From Amphibiibacter pelophylacis (lineage in GTDB: Bacteria; Pseudomonadota; Gammaproteobacteria; Burkholderiales; Burkholderiaceae_C): a stretch of 64,000 bases of DNA. Location of the stretch: NCBI RefSeq assembly GCF_037688875.1, contig NZ_JAWDIE010000003.1, forward strand, positions 1-64,000. The letters run 5' to 3'. The notes below the pieces were generated by a model. It searched no databases, was not told where the DNA came from, and saw only the letters and a list, made by a program, of their open reading frames with translations. Made by a program: the position numbers and the translations under genes. Of this stretch, positions 50,418-58,748 are shown in pieces. Within the stretch, counting starts at the first letter, position 1. Each line of letters begins with the position of its first letter.

Positions 50418-52355
50418 TCAAGCGTCGGCCGGAGCGGACGGCAGTGCCGTGGCTTTTTCCGCGATGGCGCGTTGCACCAGCGCCACAAAATCGTTCACCG
50501 GCATCACGCCAAGATCGACATTGCCGCGCGCGCGCACCGAGACCGCGTCAGCGGCTTTTTCCTTGTCGCCGACCACGAGAATAAAGGGCGGCTTGTGCGT
50601 GGCGTGCTCGCGGATCTTGTAGGTGATTTTTTCGTTGCGCACGTCGGCGCGGGCGCGCAGGCCGGCCTGTCGCAGGCGCAGCGCCAGGCCTTGGGCGTAA
50701 TCGGCCTGGGCGTCGGTGATCGGGCAGACGATGACCTGCTCGGGCGACAGCCAGACCGGCAAGGCGCCCGCAAACTGCTCGATCAGGATGCCGATGAAGC
50801 GCTCCAGGCTGCCGACGATGGCGCGGTGCAACATCAGCGGGATTTTTCGGCTGCCGTCTTCGGCGACGTATTCGGCGCCCAGGCGCTCGGGCAGATTGGG
50901 GTCGATCTGGATGGTGCCGCACTGCCACTGCCGGCCCAGCGCATCTTTCAGCGTGTACTCGATCTTGGGGCCGTAAAACGCGCCTTCACCCGGCAGGTAA
51001 TCGAACTCGCAGCCCGAGGCCTTTAAGCCTTCGGCCAGGGCGGCTTCGGCCTGGTCCCAGCTCTCGTCACTGCCGATGCGCGCCTCGGGGCGCGTGGACA
51101 GCTTGTAGATGATGTCGGTGAAACCGAAATCGGCGTACACCTTGCGCAGCAGCGTCGTGAAGGCCGTGACTTCGGCCTGCACCTGCTCGGGTGTGCAGAA
51201 AATATGGCCGTCGTCCTGCGTGAAGCCGCGCACGCGCATGATGCCGTGCAGGCCGCCCGAAGGCTCGTTGCGGTGGCACTGGCCGAATTCGCCAAAGCGC
51301 AGCGGCAGATCGCGGTAGCTTTTGAGGCCCTGCTTGAAAATCAGGATGTGGCCGGGGCAGTTCATCGGCTTGAGCGCGTAGTCGCGCTTTTCCGATTCGG
51401 TCACGAACATGTTCTCGCGGTACTTCTGCCAGTGGCCGGTTTTCTCCCACAGGCCCTGATCCAGAATCTGCGGGCCTTTGACCTCCTGGTAGCCGTTGTC
51501 GCGGTAAACACGGCGCATGTACTGCTCGACCTCCTGCCACACCGTCCAGCCTTTGGGGTGCCAGAAGACGGTGCCGGGCGAATGTTCGTCGATGTGGAAG
51601 AGATCCAGCTCGCGGCCCAGGCGACGATGGTCGCGCTTTTCGGCCTCTTCGATGCGCTGGATGTAGGCGTCAAGGTCTTTCTTATCGGCCCAGGCCGTGC
51701 CGTAAACACGCTGCAGCTGTTCGTTTCTGGCATCACCGCGCCAGTAAGCGCCCGCCAGCTTGGTCAGGCGAAAGACCTTCAGGAATCGCGTGTTGGGCAC
51801 GTGGGGGCCGCGGCACATGTCCACGTACTCTTCGTGGTGATACAGGCCCATGGCGGTTTCGTCCGGCATGTCCTCGATCAGGCGCAGCTTGTAGTCTTCG
51901 CCCCGGCTTTTGAAAACCTCGATCACCTGGTCGCGCGGCGTCATGGTCTTGACCACGTCGTAGTCTTTGGCGATGAGCTGCTTCATGCGCGCCTCGATGG
52001 CGGCCATGTCCTCGGGGGTGAAGGGGCGCTCGTAGGCGATGTCGTAATAAAAGCCGTCGTCGATCACCGGGCCAATGACCATTTTCGCGGTCGGATACAG
52101 CTGCTTGACAGCGTGCCCGACCAGGTGGGCGCACGAGTGGCGGATGATGTCCACGCCCTCGGCGTCGCGCGGGGTGATGATCTGCAGCCGGGCGTTCTGG
52201 CTGATCAGGTCGCAGGCGTCGACCAGACGGCCATCGACCTTGCCTGCCACGGTGTTCTTCGCCAGACCTGGGCCGATGGCCTGGGCCACTTCCATCACGG
52301 TGACCGGGTGGTCAAAAGCGCGCTGCGAACCGTCGGGCAAGGTGATCTGGATCAT
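50418..52355 (-). CDS. thrS: threonyl-tRNA synthetase
   Basis: 645 residues. TGS domain (MIQITLPDGSQRAFDHPVTVMEVAQAI), the editing domain with HSCAHLVGHAVKQLYP, then the class II core with YALKPMNCPGHILIFKQGLKSYRDLPLRFGEFGQCHRNEPSGGLHGIMRVRGFTQDDGHIFC and zinc ligands, and a C-terminal anticodon-binding domain (VIVCPITDAQADYAQGLALRLRQAGLRARAD). The ATG at 52355 starts the TGS domain. It is followed by infC as in E. coli. It is preceded by a strong terminator-like hairpin. Confidence 0.97.
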   Translation of the reverse strand: MIQITLPDGSQRAFDHPVTVMEVAQAIGPGLAKNTVAGKVDGRLVDACDLISQNARLQIITPRDAEGVDIIRHSCAHLVGHAVKQLYPTAKMVIGPVIDDGFYYDIAYERPFTPEDMAAIEARMKQLIAKDYDVVKTMTPRDQVIEVFKSRGEDYKLRLIEDMPDETAMGLYHHEEYVDMCRGPHVPNTRFLKVFRLTKLAGAYWRGDARNEQLQRVYGTAWADKKDLDAYIQRIEEAEKRDHRRLGRELDLFHIDEHSPGTVFWHPKGWTVWQEVEQYMRRVYRDNGYQEVKGPQILDQGLWEKTGHWQKYRENMFVTESEKRDYALKPMNCPGHILIFKQGLKSYRDLPLRFGEFGQCHRNEPSGGLHGIMRVRGFTQDDGHIFCTPEQVQAEVTAFTTLLRKVYADFGFTDIIYKLSTRPEARIGSDESWDQAEAALAEGLKASGCEFDYLPGEGAFYGPKIEYTLKDALGRQWQCGTIQIDPNLPERLGAEYVAEDGSRKIPLMLHRAIVGSLERFIGILIEQFAGALPVWLSPEQVIVCPITDAQADYAQGLALRLRQAGLRARADVRNEKITYKIREHATHKPPFILVVGDKEKAADAVSVRARGNVDLGVMPVNDFVALVQRAIAEKATALPSAPADA

Positions 52356-52374
52356 GGGATATGGGGCAATCGAC

Positions 52375-52408
52375 AAAAAACAGCAGCGCGGAACCGGCCG
52401 CGCTGCTG
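52375..52408 (-). terminator. intrinsic terminator-like hairpin just upstream of thrS
   Basis: Perfect 11-bp stem: on the plus strand CAGCAGCGCGG... pairs with ...CCGCGCTGCTG, reading on the minus strand as stem, loop, stem and then TTTTTT (52380-52375). It lies 55 bases after the lipoprotein gene's stop and only 19 bases before the thrS ATG. It could end the lipoprotein transcript or act as a thrS attenuator; a TAAAAT -10-like element (52427-52422) sits just upstream of it. Confidence 0.85.
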
Positions 52409-52462
52409 GACTGGAGTCGGGATTTTACATGCGCCACCCCGGCAGGCGGCGCAGCCACGCCT

Positions 52463-52717
52463 TCAGCGGGCGAAGGGGTGGACCGGATCGATGTCCATGG
52501 CGCCGCGCTGGCCGCCCTGCTGCACGGCCGGCGCCGCCATGGCCGCGCTCGACGGCACGGACTGCATGGCCGGCTGCGAAGCGGTCTGTGCGCTGGACGA
52601 GCCGCCAAACAGTCCCATAACCTTGTCGGTCATCGACGAGGTGACGCTGGAGATCGTCGAGCAGGCCGACAGAGCCAGGGTGGCCGAGAGGATGAGACCG
52701 GTGGTCAATGCGCGCAT
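52463..52717 (-). CDS. small hypothetical lipoprotein
   Basis: 84 residues, no family recognised. Lipoprotein signal peptide with lipobox LALSAC (Cys19), then a Ser/Ala/Gln-rich low-complexity body (SSVTSSMTDKVMGLFGGSSSAQ). Ser at position +2 predicts outer-membrane sorting. The ATG at 52717 has a good AAGGA; the frame stays open upstream without support. The 196 bases to the SDR gene (52718-52913) hold no gene I can identify and probably its promoter. Confidence 0.75.
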   Translation of the reverse strand: MRALTTGLILSATLALSACSTISSVTSSMTDKVMGLFGGSSSAQTASQPAMQSVPSSAAMAAPAVQQGGQRGAMDIDPVHPFAR

Positions 52718-52913
52718 GGTGATTCCTTGTGTGAAACGGGACAATCGAAAAAGAAGTGAAGCGATGATAGGGGCTGATCCTTCGCTGGCGCGCCAGTTCC
52801 AGCCGCGGGCAACGCTCAGGCGGCCAACGGGGCAGGCACGACGTGGATTCCTGCGGCGATTGTGTCGCAGCCGCGCCGCAGCACGGGCAGAAATTACCGG
52901 GGCTTTGCCGGGT

Positions 52914-53741
52914 TTATCCCCCGCTGGCGGTCCCGCTGGTGTCATTGGCGCGGTGTTTGCGCTCGCGGCCCTGCAGAAGGCGATCCAGCAGCACGGGCGG
53001 CAGCCAGCGCAGCACGCGCGCCACAATAGCCATGGGCCAGGGGATGACGCAGTAGCGCCGCCCGGCCCGGATGGCGTCTACGGCGCGCGCGGCGAAATCA
53101 TCCGCCGTCATCAAAAAAGGCATGCTGTAACGGTTGCTGGCGGTGAGCGGCGTGGCCACATAGCCGGGCAGCAGCGTGCTGACGCGCACGCCGTGTGGGC
53201 GGCATTCGCCGCGCAGGCTCTCGCAGTAAGCCACCACGGCGGCTTTGCTGGCGCAGTAGGCGCCGTGTCCGGGCAGGCCGCGCACGGCGGCCACGCTGGC
53301 GATGCCCACGAGCTGACCGCTGCCGCGCTGGCACATGGCCGCAATGAAGGGGTGGAAGGTGGCGACCGTGCCATGCATATTGGTGCGCATGACGCGGTCA
53401 AACACGTCGACATCCTCGCGGTGCGCGGTGTCCACGCCAAGGCTGATGCCCGCGTTGGCGATGACGATGTCGGGCAGGCCCTGTTCGGCCTCGCAGCGGC
53501 GGGCGGCGTCCAGCATGGCGTCGGTGTCGGTGACGTCGGCGCCGTAGCAGCGCGCGATCTGTTCCGACCAGCCCTGGTGGGCCGCCCAGGCCTGCATCTC
53601 GTCCAGACGACGGGCGACCAGCGCCACGCGGTGGCCGGTGGCGACAAAGCGCCGCGCCAGCGCCTGGCCGATGCCGCTGCTGGCGCCGGTGATGAAGACC
53701 AGCGGGCCGGTGCCCGTGCGGCTGGATGCGGAAGGATTCAT
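52914..53741 (-). CDS. short-chain dehydrogenase/reductase
   Basis: 275 residues. Classical SDR: VFITGASSGIGQALARRF (TGxxxGxG), DIVIANAGIS, catalytic Ser149, Tyr162 and Lys166 (AYCASKAA). The C-terminal stretch IVARVLRWLPPVLLDRLLQGR is amphipathic or hydrophobic and may touch the membrane. Substrate unknown. The ATG at 53741 overlaps the lptC stop (ATGA), so it is the tail of the kdsD-kdsC-lptC operon, where lptA would often follow. Confidence 0.88.
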   Translation of the reverse strand: MNPSASSRTGTGPLVFITGASSGIGQALARRFVATGHRVALVARRLDEMQAWAAHQGWSEQIARCYGADVTDTDAMLDAARRCEAEQGLPDIVIANAGISLGVDTAHREDVDVFDRVMRTNMHGTVATFHPFIAAMCQRGSGQLVGIASVAAVRGLPGHGAYCASKAAVVAYCESLRGECRPHGVRVSTLLPGYVATPLTASNRYSMPFLMTADDFAARAVDAIRAGRRYCVIPWPMAIVARVLRWLPPVLLDRLLQGRERKHRANDTSGTASGG

Positions 53742-54373
53742 GGGGTGATTACGGCGCGAACCGCTCCTGTCAGGCGCAGCTGGCGCTGGCGGATGTCGTA
53801 CACAAAACCGCCCGCCGTCCAGGTCTGGCCCTGGGCTTTCACCTGAACCGGCGCACGGCTGCTGACCTGCTGGCTGGCTTCGTCCCAGCGCATGGCGCCG
53901 GTGTTGACTTGCAGGCGGGCCTGGCCCGCACTGTCCTGCCAGAGCATCTGGGCGCCCTCGTCGAGATCGATCTGGCGCGGCGACGTGCCGCTGGCCCGCG
54001 CCTGACCGGCGGTGACGGTGAGCAGGCCTTCGCTGGAGGCCGCAGAAGCGCCCGCCCCCGTTTTTTGCAGACCCGTCTGCTGGGTCAGACGCGCCTGCTG
54101 CACCTGGCTGCGGCCGTCGGGAAAATGCTCCAGGCTCGCGCCCGCCAGCCGCCACTGCGCCTGGCCGTCGGGGCTGCAATGGTCCCAGGCGAAGCGCTCC
54201 AGGCGGTAATCGGGGCGCTGCGGGTCGAGGGCGACGGCAGCGCCATCCGACGTGCGCACGCCATCCAGCAGCCAGAGAACGGCACCCAGCACCAGCAGCA
54301 GCACGCCACCCCACAGCAGCCGGCCGGACAGATCCGGCCAGCGCCAGCCGGGGGGCGGACGCAGGGTGTTCAC
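53738..54373 (-). CDS. lptC: LPS export protein LptC
   Basis: 211 residues. One N-terminal membrane segment (about 22-40, LLWGGVLLLVLGAVLWLLDGV) and a periplasmic beta-jellyroll domain typical of LptC (PDYRLERFAWDHCSPDGQAQWRLAGASLEHFPDGRS). LptC receives LPS from LptBFG and hands it to LptA. Start GTG at 54373 overlapping the kdsC stop (GTGA). The low conservation of the family leaves some doubt, but kdsD-kdsC-lptC order is standard. Confidence 0.85.
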   Translation of the reverse strand: MNTLRPPPGWRWPDLSGRLLWGGVLLLVLGAVLWLLDGVRTSDGAAVALDPQRPDYRLERFAWDHCSPDGQAQWRLAGASLEHFPDGRSQVQQARLTQQTGLQKTGAGASAASSEGLLTVTAGQARASGTSPRQIDLDEGAQMLWQDSAGQARLQVNTGAMRWDEASQQVSSRAPVQVKAQGQTWTAGGFVYDIRQRQLRLTGAVRAVITP

Positions 54374-54996
54374 CGCGCGTCCAGCGTGGGCTGGCAGTCG
54401 GCGTGGCGCTGCGTGTTGTAGGCGCCGCGCGCCCACAGCAGCGCGTCGCACAGCTCGCGCACGCCGCCCTCGCCACCCGCCCGGCGCGTCACCCAGTGGA
54501 CGGCGCCCAGAATGTCCTCGTGCGCATTGGCGGGAGCGCAGGCGATGGCGGCGCGCTGGATCAGGGGCAAATCGGGCCAGTCGTCGCCGATCACGGCCAG
54601 GGTGTCGGCACCGCGTCCGCGGGCTTCAAGCCAGGTGCGGGCGCAGGCCCATTTGTCGCTGACGCCGTAAAAAGCGTGCGCCAGGCCCAGATCCTGCACG
54701 CGGCGGCGCACGGCGGCGCTGTCGCGGCCGGTGATGACGACCACATCCACCCCCGCCTGCTGCAGCAGCTTGAGCCCCTGCCCGTCCAGCACGCTGAAGG
54801 ATTTCAGCGATTCGCCTTCGGCGCTGATCCAGATGCGGCCGTCGGTCAGCACGCCATCGACATCGACGATCAGCGTCTGCACCGGATGCGCCTGCAGGTG
54901 CTCGCGCCACAGACGCGGCCAGCGGACAGACACGGCATCGGTCGGACCGGTGGACGACGTGCGCGGGGCCGCCGCGTTTTGGGGAGTCAGAGTCAT
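54370..54996 (-). CDS. kdsC: 3-deoxy-D-manno-octulosonate 8-phosphate phosphatase
   Basis: 208 residues, HAD-superfamily C0 phosphatase. Nucleophile Asp45 in IVDVDGVLTDGRIW, then FSVLDGQGLKLLQQAGVDVVVITGR and AVIGDDWPDLPLI. It removes the phosphate from Kdo-8-P before activation by KdsB (12382-13155). An N-terminal extension of about 35 residues precedes the core. The end overlaps the lptC start; it follows kdsD directly. Confidence 0.94.
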   Translation of the reverse strand: MTLTPQNAAAPRTSSTGPTDAVSVRWPRLWREHLQAHPVQTLIVDVDGVLTDGRIWISAEGESLKSFSVLDGQGLKLLQQAGVDVVVITGRDSAAVRRRVQDLGLAHAFYGVSDKWACARTWLEARGRGADTLAVIGDDWPDLPLIQRAAIACAPANAHEDILGAVHWVTRRAGGEGGVRELCDALLWARGAYNTQRHADCQPTLDAR

Positions 54997-55998
54997 TCAG
55001 ATCACCTTGGCCTGCATCAGATCGTGGTGGCCCAGCACGCCCTGCAGGCGGCCGTCGTTGTCCAGCACCAGCAGCGCGCTGATGCTGTGGCGCTCCATCA
55101 GCGCGGCGGCGTCGGCGGCCAGCGCCTGCGCGGACACGCTGCGCGGGCCGGGCCGCATGACCTCGCCCGCGCGCAGGCTGGACCAGCCCGCGCCATCGCC
55201 GCGCTCCAGCAGGCGGCGCAGGTCGCCGTCGGTGAACACGCCCTGCACGCGGCCCGAAGCATCGACCACGGCGCTCAGGCCCAGGCGCTTGGCGCTCATT
55301 TCGCGCAGCACCTCGACCAGCGGGGCGTCCAGGCCCACCTGCGGCAGATCATCCCCCGTGCGCATCACGTCGCGCACCAGCACCAGCAGCCGCCGCCCCA
55401 GCGATCCGGCCGGGTGCGATCTGGCGAAATCGTCGGCCGCAAATCCGCGCGCGTCCAGCAGCGCCACCGCCAGGGCGTCGCCCACCGCCATCTGCACCGT
55501 GGTGCTGGCCGTGGGCGCCAGGCCCAGCGGGCAGGCTTCCTGCGCCACGCCGGTGTCCAGCACCACCGCCGCGTGTCGCGCCAGGCTGGAGTTCCCTCCC
55601 CCCGTCAGCGCCACCACGGGCACTTCCAGGCGGTGCAGCGCGGGCAGCAGCAGGCTGATTTCGTTGGATTCGCCGCTGTTGGACAGCACCAGCGCCACGT
55701 CCTGCGCGGTGATCATGCCCAGATCGCCGTGGGCGGCTTCGGCCGGATGGACGAAGAAAGCGGGCGTGCCGGTCGAGGCCAGCGTCGCCGCCACCTTCTT
55801 GCCGACGTGGCCGCTTTTGCCCATGCCGATGACGACGATGCGGCCGGTGCAGGCCAGCATCAGTGCGACGGCGCGGGCGTAGGGCTCGCCAACGCGGTCG
55901 CGCACGGCCTGCAGGGCCTGGGTTTCGATGTCCAGGGTGCGGCGCACCCAGTCCAGCGCGGACGCGGTGGCAGAAGAGGCAGTCAGTTCAGCGGGCAT
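54997..55998 (-). CDS. kdsD: arabinose-5-phosphate isomerase (KdsD/KpsF)
   Basis: 333 residues. SIS sugar isomerase domain (about 40-180, GRIVVIGMGKSGHVGKKVAATLASTGTPAFFVHPAEAAHGDLG, LSNSGESNEI) followed by two CBS domains (about 205-330). It converts ribulose-5-phosphate to arabinose-5-phosphate for Kdo synthesis. Stop is directly followed by the kdsC start with no spacer. Confidence 0.94.
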   Translation of the reverse strand: MPAELTASSATASALDWVRRTLDIETQALQAVRDRVGEPYARAVALMLACTGRIVVIGMGKSGHVGKKVAATLASTGTPAFFVHPAEAAHGDLGMITAQDVALVLSNSGESNEISLLLPALHRLEVPVVALTGGGNSSLARHAAVVLDTGVAQEACPLGLAPTASTTVQMAVGDALAVALLDARGFAADDFARSHPAGSLGRRLLVLVRDVMRTGDDLPQVGLDAPLVEVLREMSAKRLGLSAVVDASGRVQGVFTDGDLRRLLERGDGAGWSSLRAGEVMRPGPRSVSAQALAADAAALMERHSISALLVLDNDGRLQGVLGHHDLMQAKVI

Positions 55999-56053
55999 GG
56001 CGGCATTTTAGGGGCAAGCCCGCTGCCGCAACTTCAGCAGCGACTTCGGCGCG

Positions 56054-56512
56054 TCAGCCCGGGATCTCGGGCTCAACCAGGCGCGCCAGCTGGGCCAGCG
56101 ACTCCTGCCAGCCCAGGAGGCACATCTCCAGCGGAATCCCGGCCGGGATGCCAGACTGCGAGGCGCGCAGCTCGGTGCCGCAGACCACTTCCTGCAGGTC
56201 GATGGTGACTTCCAGCAGGCCGGACGGGCCGGGCGGATCAAAGCGGTCTGTGTAGCGCAGACGGCGGCCGGGCTCAAGTTCCAGGAACTCGCCGCCAAAG
56301 CCGTGTCGGCTGCCGGTGCCAAAGTTGCGGAAAGCCATGTGGAAGCGGCCGCCCACGACTGGATCAAACTGGTCGATTTCGGCCAGAAAGCCGTAAGGCG
56401 GCAGCCAGCGTGCCAGGGCGTGCGCGTCCACGAAGGCGCTGTACACGCGCCTGGGCGGGGCGCGCAGCACGCGGTGCAGGGTGACGGTGCGGGGGCTTGT
56501 GTCAGAGCTCAT
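56054..56512 (-). CDS. SRPBCC/AHSA1-type (START-like) protein
   Basis: 152 residues. RAPPRRVYSAFVDAHALARWLPPYGF at the N-terminus, then VGGRFHMAFRNFG and WQESLAQLARLVEP at the end, the AHSA1 (activator of Hsp90 homolog) pattern. The fold has a hydrophobic cavity; the ligand is unknown. It starts one base after the ggt stop, so the two are probably co-transcribed. Confidence 0.85.
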   Translation of the reverse strand: MSSDTSPRTVTLHRVLRAPPRRVYSAFVDAHALARWLPPYGFLAEIDQFDPVVGGRFHMAFRNFGTGSRHGFGGEFLELEPGRRLRYTDRFDPPGPSGLLEVTIDLQEVVCGTELRASQSGIPAGIPLEMCLLGWQESLAQLARLVEPEIPG

Positions 56513-56513
56513 G

Positions 56514-58295
56514 TCAGAAGCCCAGGGTCTGGCCGTCGGGGTTGCGCGGGTCGGAGTAGCCGTACATCACGCCGTCGCGCACCTGGATGGTCTGCGTGCG
56601 GCCCATGGCGGCCTTGAGCGCCAGCTTGTGGCCCTTGCCCTTGAGCAGTGCCAGCGTGTCGGGGCTGAAGCCTTTTTCGATGCGCAGCTCATCGGGCTGC
56701 CACTGGTGGTGGAAGCGCGGCGTGGCGGCAGCTTCGGCCGGGTTCATGCCGAAATCGATGGCGTCAACGACGGTTTCCAGCACGGTGGTGATGATGCGCG
56801 CGCCGCCCGGGCTTCCGGTGACCAGCCAGGGCTTGCCGTCCTTGAGCACAAACGTCGGCGTCATGGACGACAGCGGGCGCTTGCCGGCCTGGATGGCGTT
56901 GGCGTCGCCACCGATCAGTCCGTAGGCGTTGGCCACGCCGGGCTTGGCGCTGAAATCGTCCATTTCGTTGTTCAGCACGATGCCCGTGCCGGGCGCGACG
57001 ATGCCGCTGCCGAAGTTGGTGTTGAGCGTGTAGGTCACGGCCACGGCGTTGCCGGCGGAATCGACCACCGAGAAGTGCGTGGTCTGGTCGCTCTCGTAGG
57101 GCTGCGGCTTGCCGGGTTTGATCTCGGCCGCCGGGCGCGCGCGGTCAGGGTTGATCGTGGCGGCCAGCTGCTTCGCGTAGGCTTTTGAGATCAGGCCCTG
57201 CGTGGGCACCTTGACGAAATCGGTGTCGCCCAGGTATTCGGAGCGGTCGGCGTAAGCCAGCTTCATGGCCTCGGCCATGTGGTGGAGGGTGGCCGCGCTG
57301 CCCGCGCCCCACTGGGCCATCGGCCAGCCTTCCATCATGTTCAGAATCTGCACCAGGTGGATGCCGCCCGAGCTGGGCGGCGGCATGGTCACGACCTGAT
57401 AGCCCCGGTAGCTGCCGGTGATGGGCTTGCGCTCGACGACCTTGTAGTTTTTCAGGTCATCGGCCGTGATCAGGCCCCCCGCCTTGGCCATTTCGGCGAC
57501 GATTTTCTCGCCGATGGGGCCGGTGTAAAACGCGCTGGCGCCGTCTTTGGCGATCAGGCGCATGGACTGCGCCAGATCCTTCTGCACCAGCAGATCGCCC
57601 ACCTTCATGGGCTCGCCGTTGCGCCAGAAAATGGCTTGGGTGGCGTCCGATTTGGCCATGGTTTTCTTCTCCTGGCCCAGCACCTTGGCCAGAGTTTCGC
57701 TGACCGGGTAGCCCTTGTCAGCCAGCTCGATGGCGGGCGCCATGACCTTGTCCAGCGGCAGGCTGCCCCAGCGCTTGAGAGCGTGGGTCAGACCGGCCAC
57801 GCTGCCGGGCACGCCCACGGCCAGGTGGGTGTAGAGCGAGCGCCCATCGACCACATTGCCCTTGTCATCCAGATACATGTTGCGGCTGGCGCGGCCGGGG
57901 GCCATTTCGCGGAAATCCAGCGCGATGTCCTGGCCGGTTTTTGCGTCGTGGACCATCATGAAACCGCCGCCGCCCAGGTTGCCCGCGTTGGGCAGGGCCA
58001 CGGCCAGGGCAAAGCCCATGGCGACCGCCGCGTCCACGGCGTTACCGCCCTCCTGCAGCATTTTCAGGCCAGCGCGCGAGGCCAGTTCCTGCTCGCTGGC
58101 GACCATGCCCTTGCGCGCCACCACGGGGTGGAACACGTCCATATCAAAGTCATACGCCTTGGCGGCGGCCTGCGCGGCGGCGGTCTGCTGCATCGGCGGC
58201 GCCGAAGCGGCCGGGGCCATGCCCATGGGGGCGCTGGCGCAGGCGGCCAGGAAGGCCGAAAGGCTCAGGACGAGCATCGTGCGGGTGGGTGTCAT
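56514..58295 (-). CDS. ggt: gamma-glutamyltransferase, predicted lipoprotein
   Basis: 593 residues. Lipoprotein signal with lipobox FLAAC (Cys19) and a Pro/Ala-rich linker. Large-subunit part with GLKMLQEGGNAVDAAVAMGFALAV, then the autoprocessing site TTHFS with nucleophile Thr405 and SPGGARIITTVLETVVD near the end. It breaks gamma-glutamyl bonds, e.g. of glutathione, in the periplasm or at the membrane. Most GGTs are soluble periplasmic proteins, so the lipid anchor is notable. Confidence 0.93.
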   Translation of the reverse strand: MTPTRTMLVLSLSAFLAACASAPMGMAPAASAPPMQQTAAAQAAAKAYDFDMDVFHPVVARKGMVASEQELASRAGLKMLQEGGNAVDAAVAMGFALAVALPNAGNLGGGGFMMVHDAKTGQDIALDFREMAPGRASRNMYLDDKGNVVDGRSLYTHLAVGVPGSVAGLTHALKRWGSLPLDKVMAPAIELADKGYPVSETLAKVLGQEKKTMAKSDATQAIFWRNGEPMKVGDLLVQKDLAQSMRLIAKDGASAFYTGPIGEKIVAEMAKAGGLITADDLKNYKVVERKPITGSYRGYQVVTMPPPSSGGIHLVQILNMMEGWPMAQWGAGSAATLHHMAEAMKLAYADRSEYLGDTDFVKVPTQGLISKAYAKQLAATINPDRARPAAEIKPGKPQPYESDQTTHFSVVDSAGNAVAVTYTLNTNFGSGIVAPGTGIVLNNEMDDFSAKPGVANAYGLIGGDANAIQAGKRPLSSMTPTFVLKDGKPWLVTGSPGGARIITTVLETVVDAIDFGMNPAEAAATPRFHHQWQPDELRIEKGFSPDTLALLKGKGHKLALKAAMGRTQTIQVRDGVMYGYSDPRNPDGQTLGF

Positions 58296-58357
58296 GTCTG
58301 TCTCCTGTGTTTTTTGATCGGTTCAGCCCGGTTCAGTCCGGTTGGGCTCAGTTTGTC

Positions 58358-58711
58358 TCAGTTGGGGTTGCCGTAAAAGATGTACTGGGTGAAATCGCTG
58401 ATTTCAAAGTACACGCGCTTCTCGCCCGGATCGACCAGGCCGTTGTTGTTGGCGTCGTAAATGCCATAGCCGAAGCGGTACTGGCGGAAGCCGCCGTCGC
58501 TGGTGCCCGTGGCGGTGGACAGCTTGTCGATTTTCAGGAAGCGGCGCACCACGGTGCCTCCGCTGTAGATCTCCAGAATGCCGTCGGTGCCGGTCCAGTT
58601 CTGGACGCTGCGCTTCATCTGGTTCTGCTGCTCCTGCGTGCAGGACGCCAGCAGGGCGCTGGCGCCGATCAGGCCGATCAGGGCGGCGCGCCTCAGGGGG
58701 AATTGTTTCAT
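58358..58711 (-). CDS. small lipoprotein with one EF-hand-like calcium loop
   Basis: 117 residues; family not recognised. Lipobox LLASC with Cys24, then a mature domain. Residues 86-97 (DANNNGLVDPGE) match the 12-residue EF-hand loop: Asp1, Asn3, Asn5, Gly6, Val8, Asp9, Glu12. The C-terminus is aromatic (YFEISDFTQYIFYGNPN). The ATG at 58711 fits the signal peptide. It lies between ggt and upp on the same strand without overlap. Confidence 0.75.
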   Translation of the reverse strand: MKQFPLRRAALIGLIGASALLASCTQEQQNQMKRSVQNWTGTDGILEIYSGGTVVRRFLKIDKLSTATGTSDGGFRQYRFGYGIYDANNNGLVDPGEKRVYFEISDFTQYIFYGNPN

Positions 58712-58748
58712 CGCGGTCTCCTTGGGGTGTTGGGGGTCTCTGTCGGGA

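Noticed and set aside
51204..53846. Open frame of about 880 codons antisense to thrS and running into the SDR gene
   Set aside because: No motif, spans several real genes and a terminator; composition artefact.
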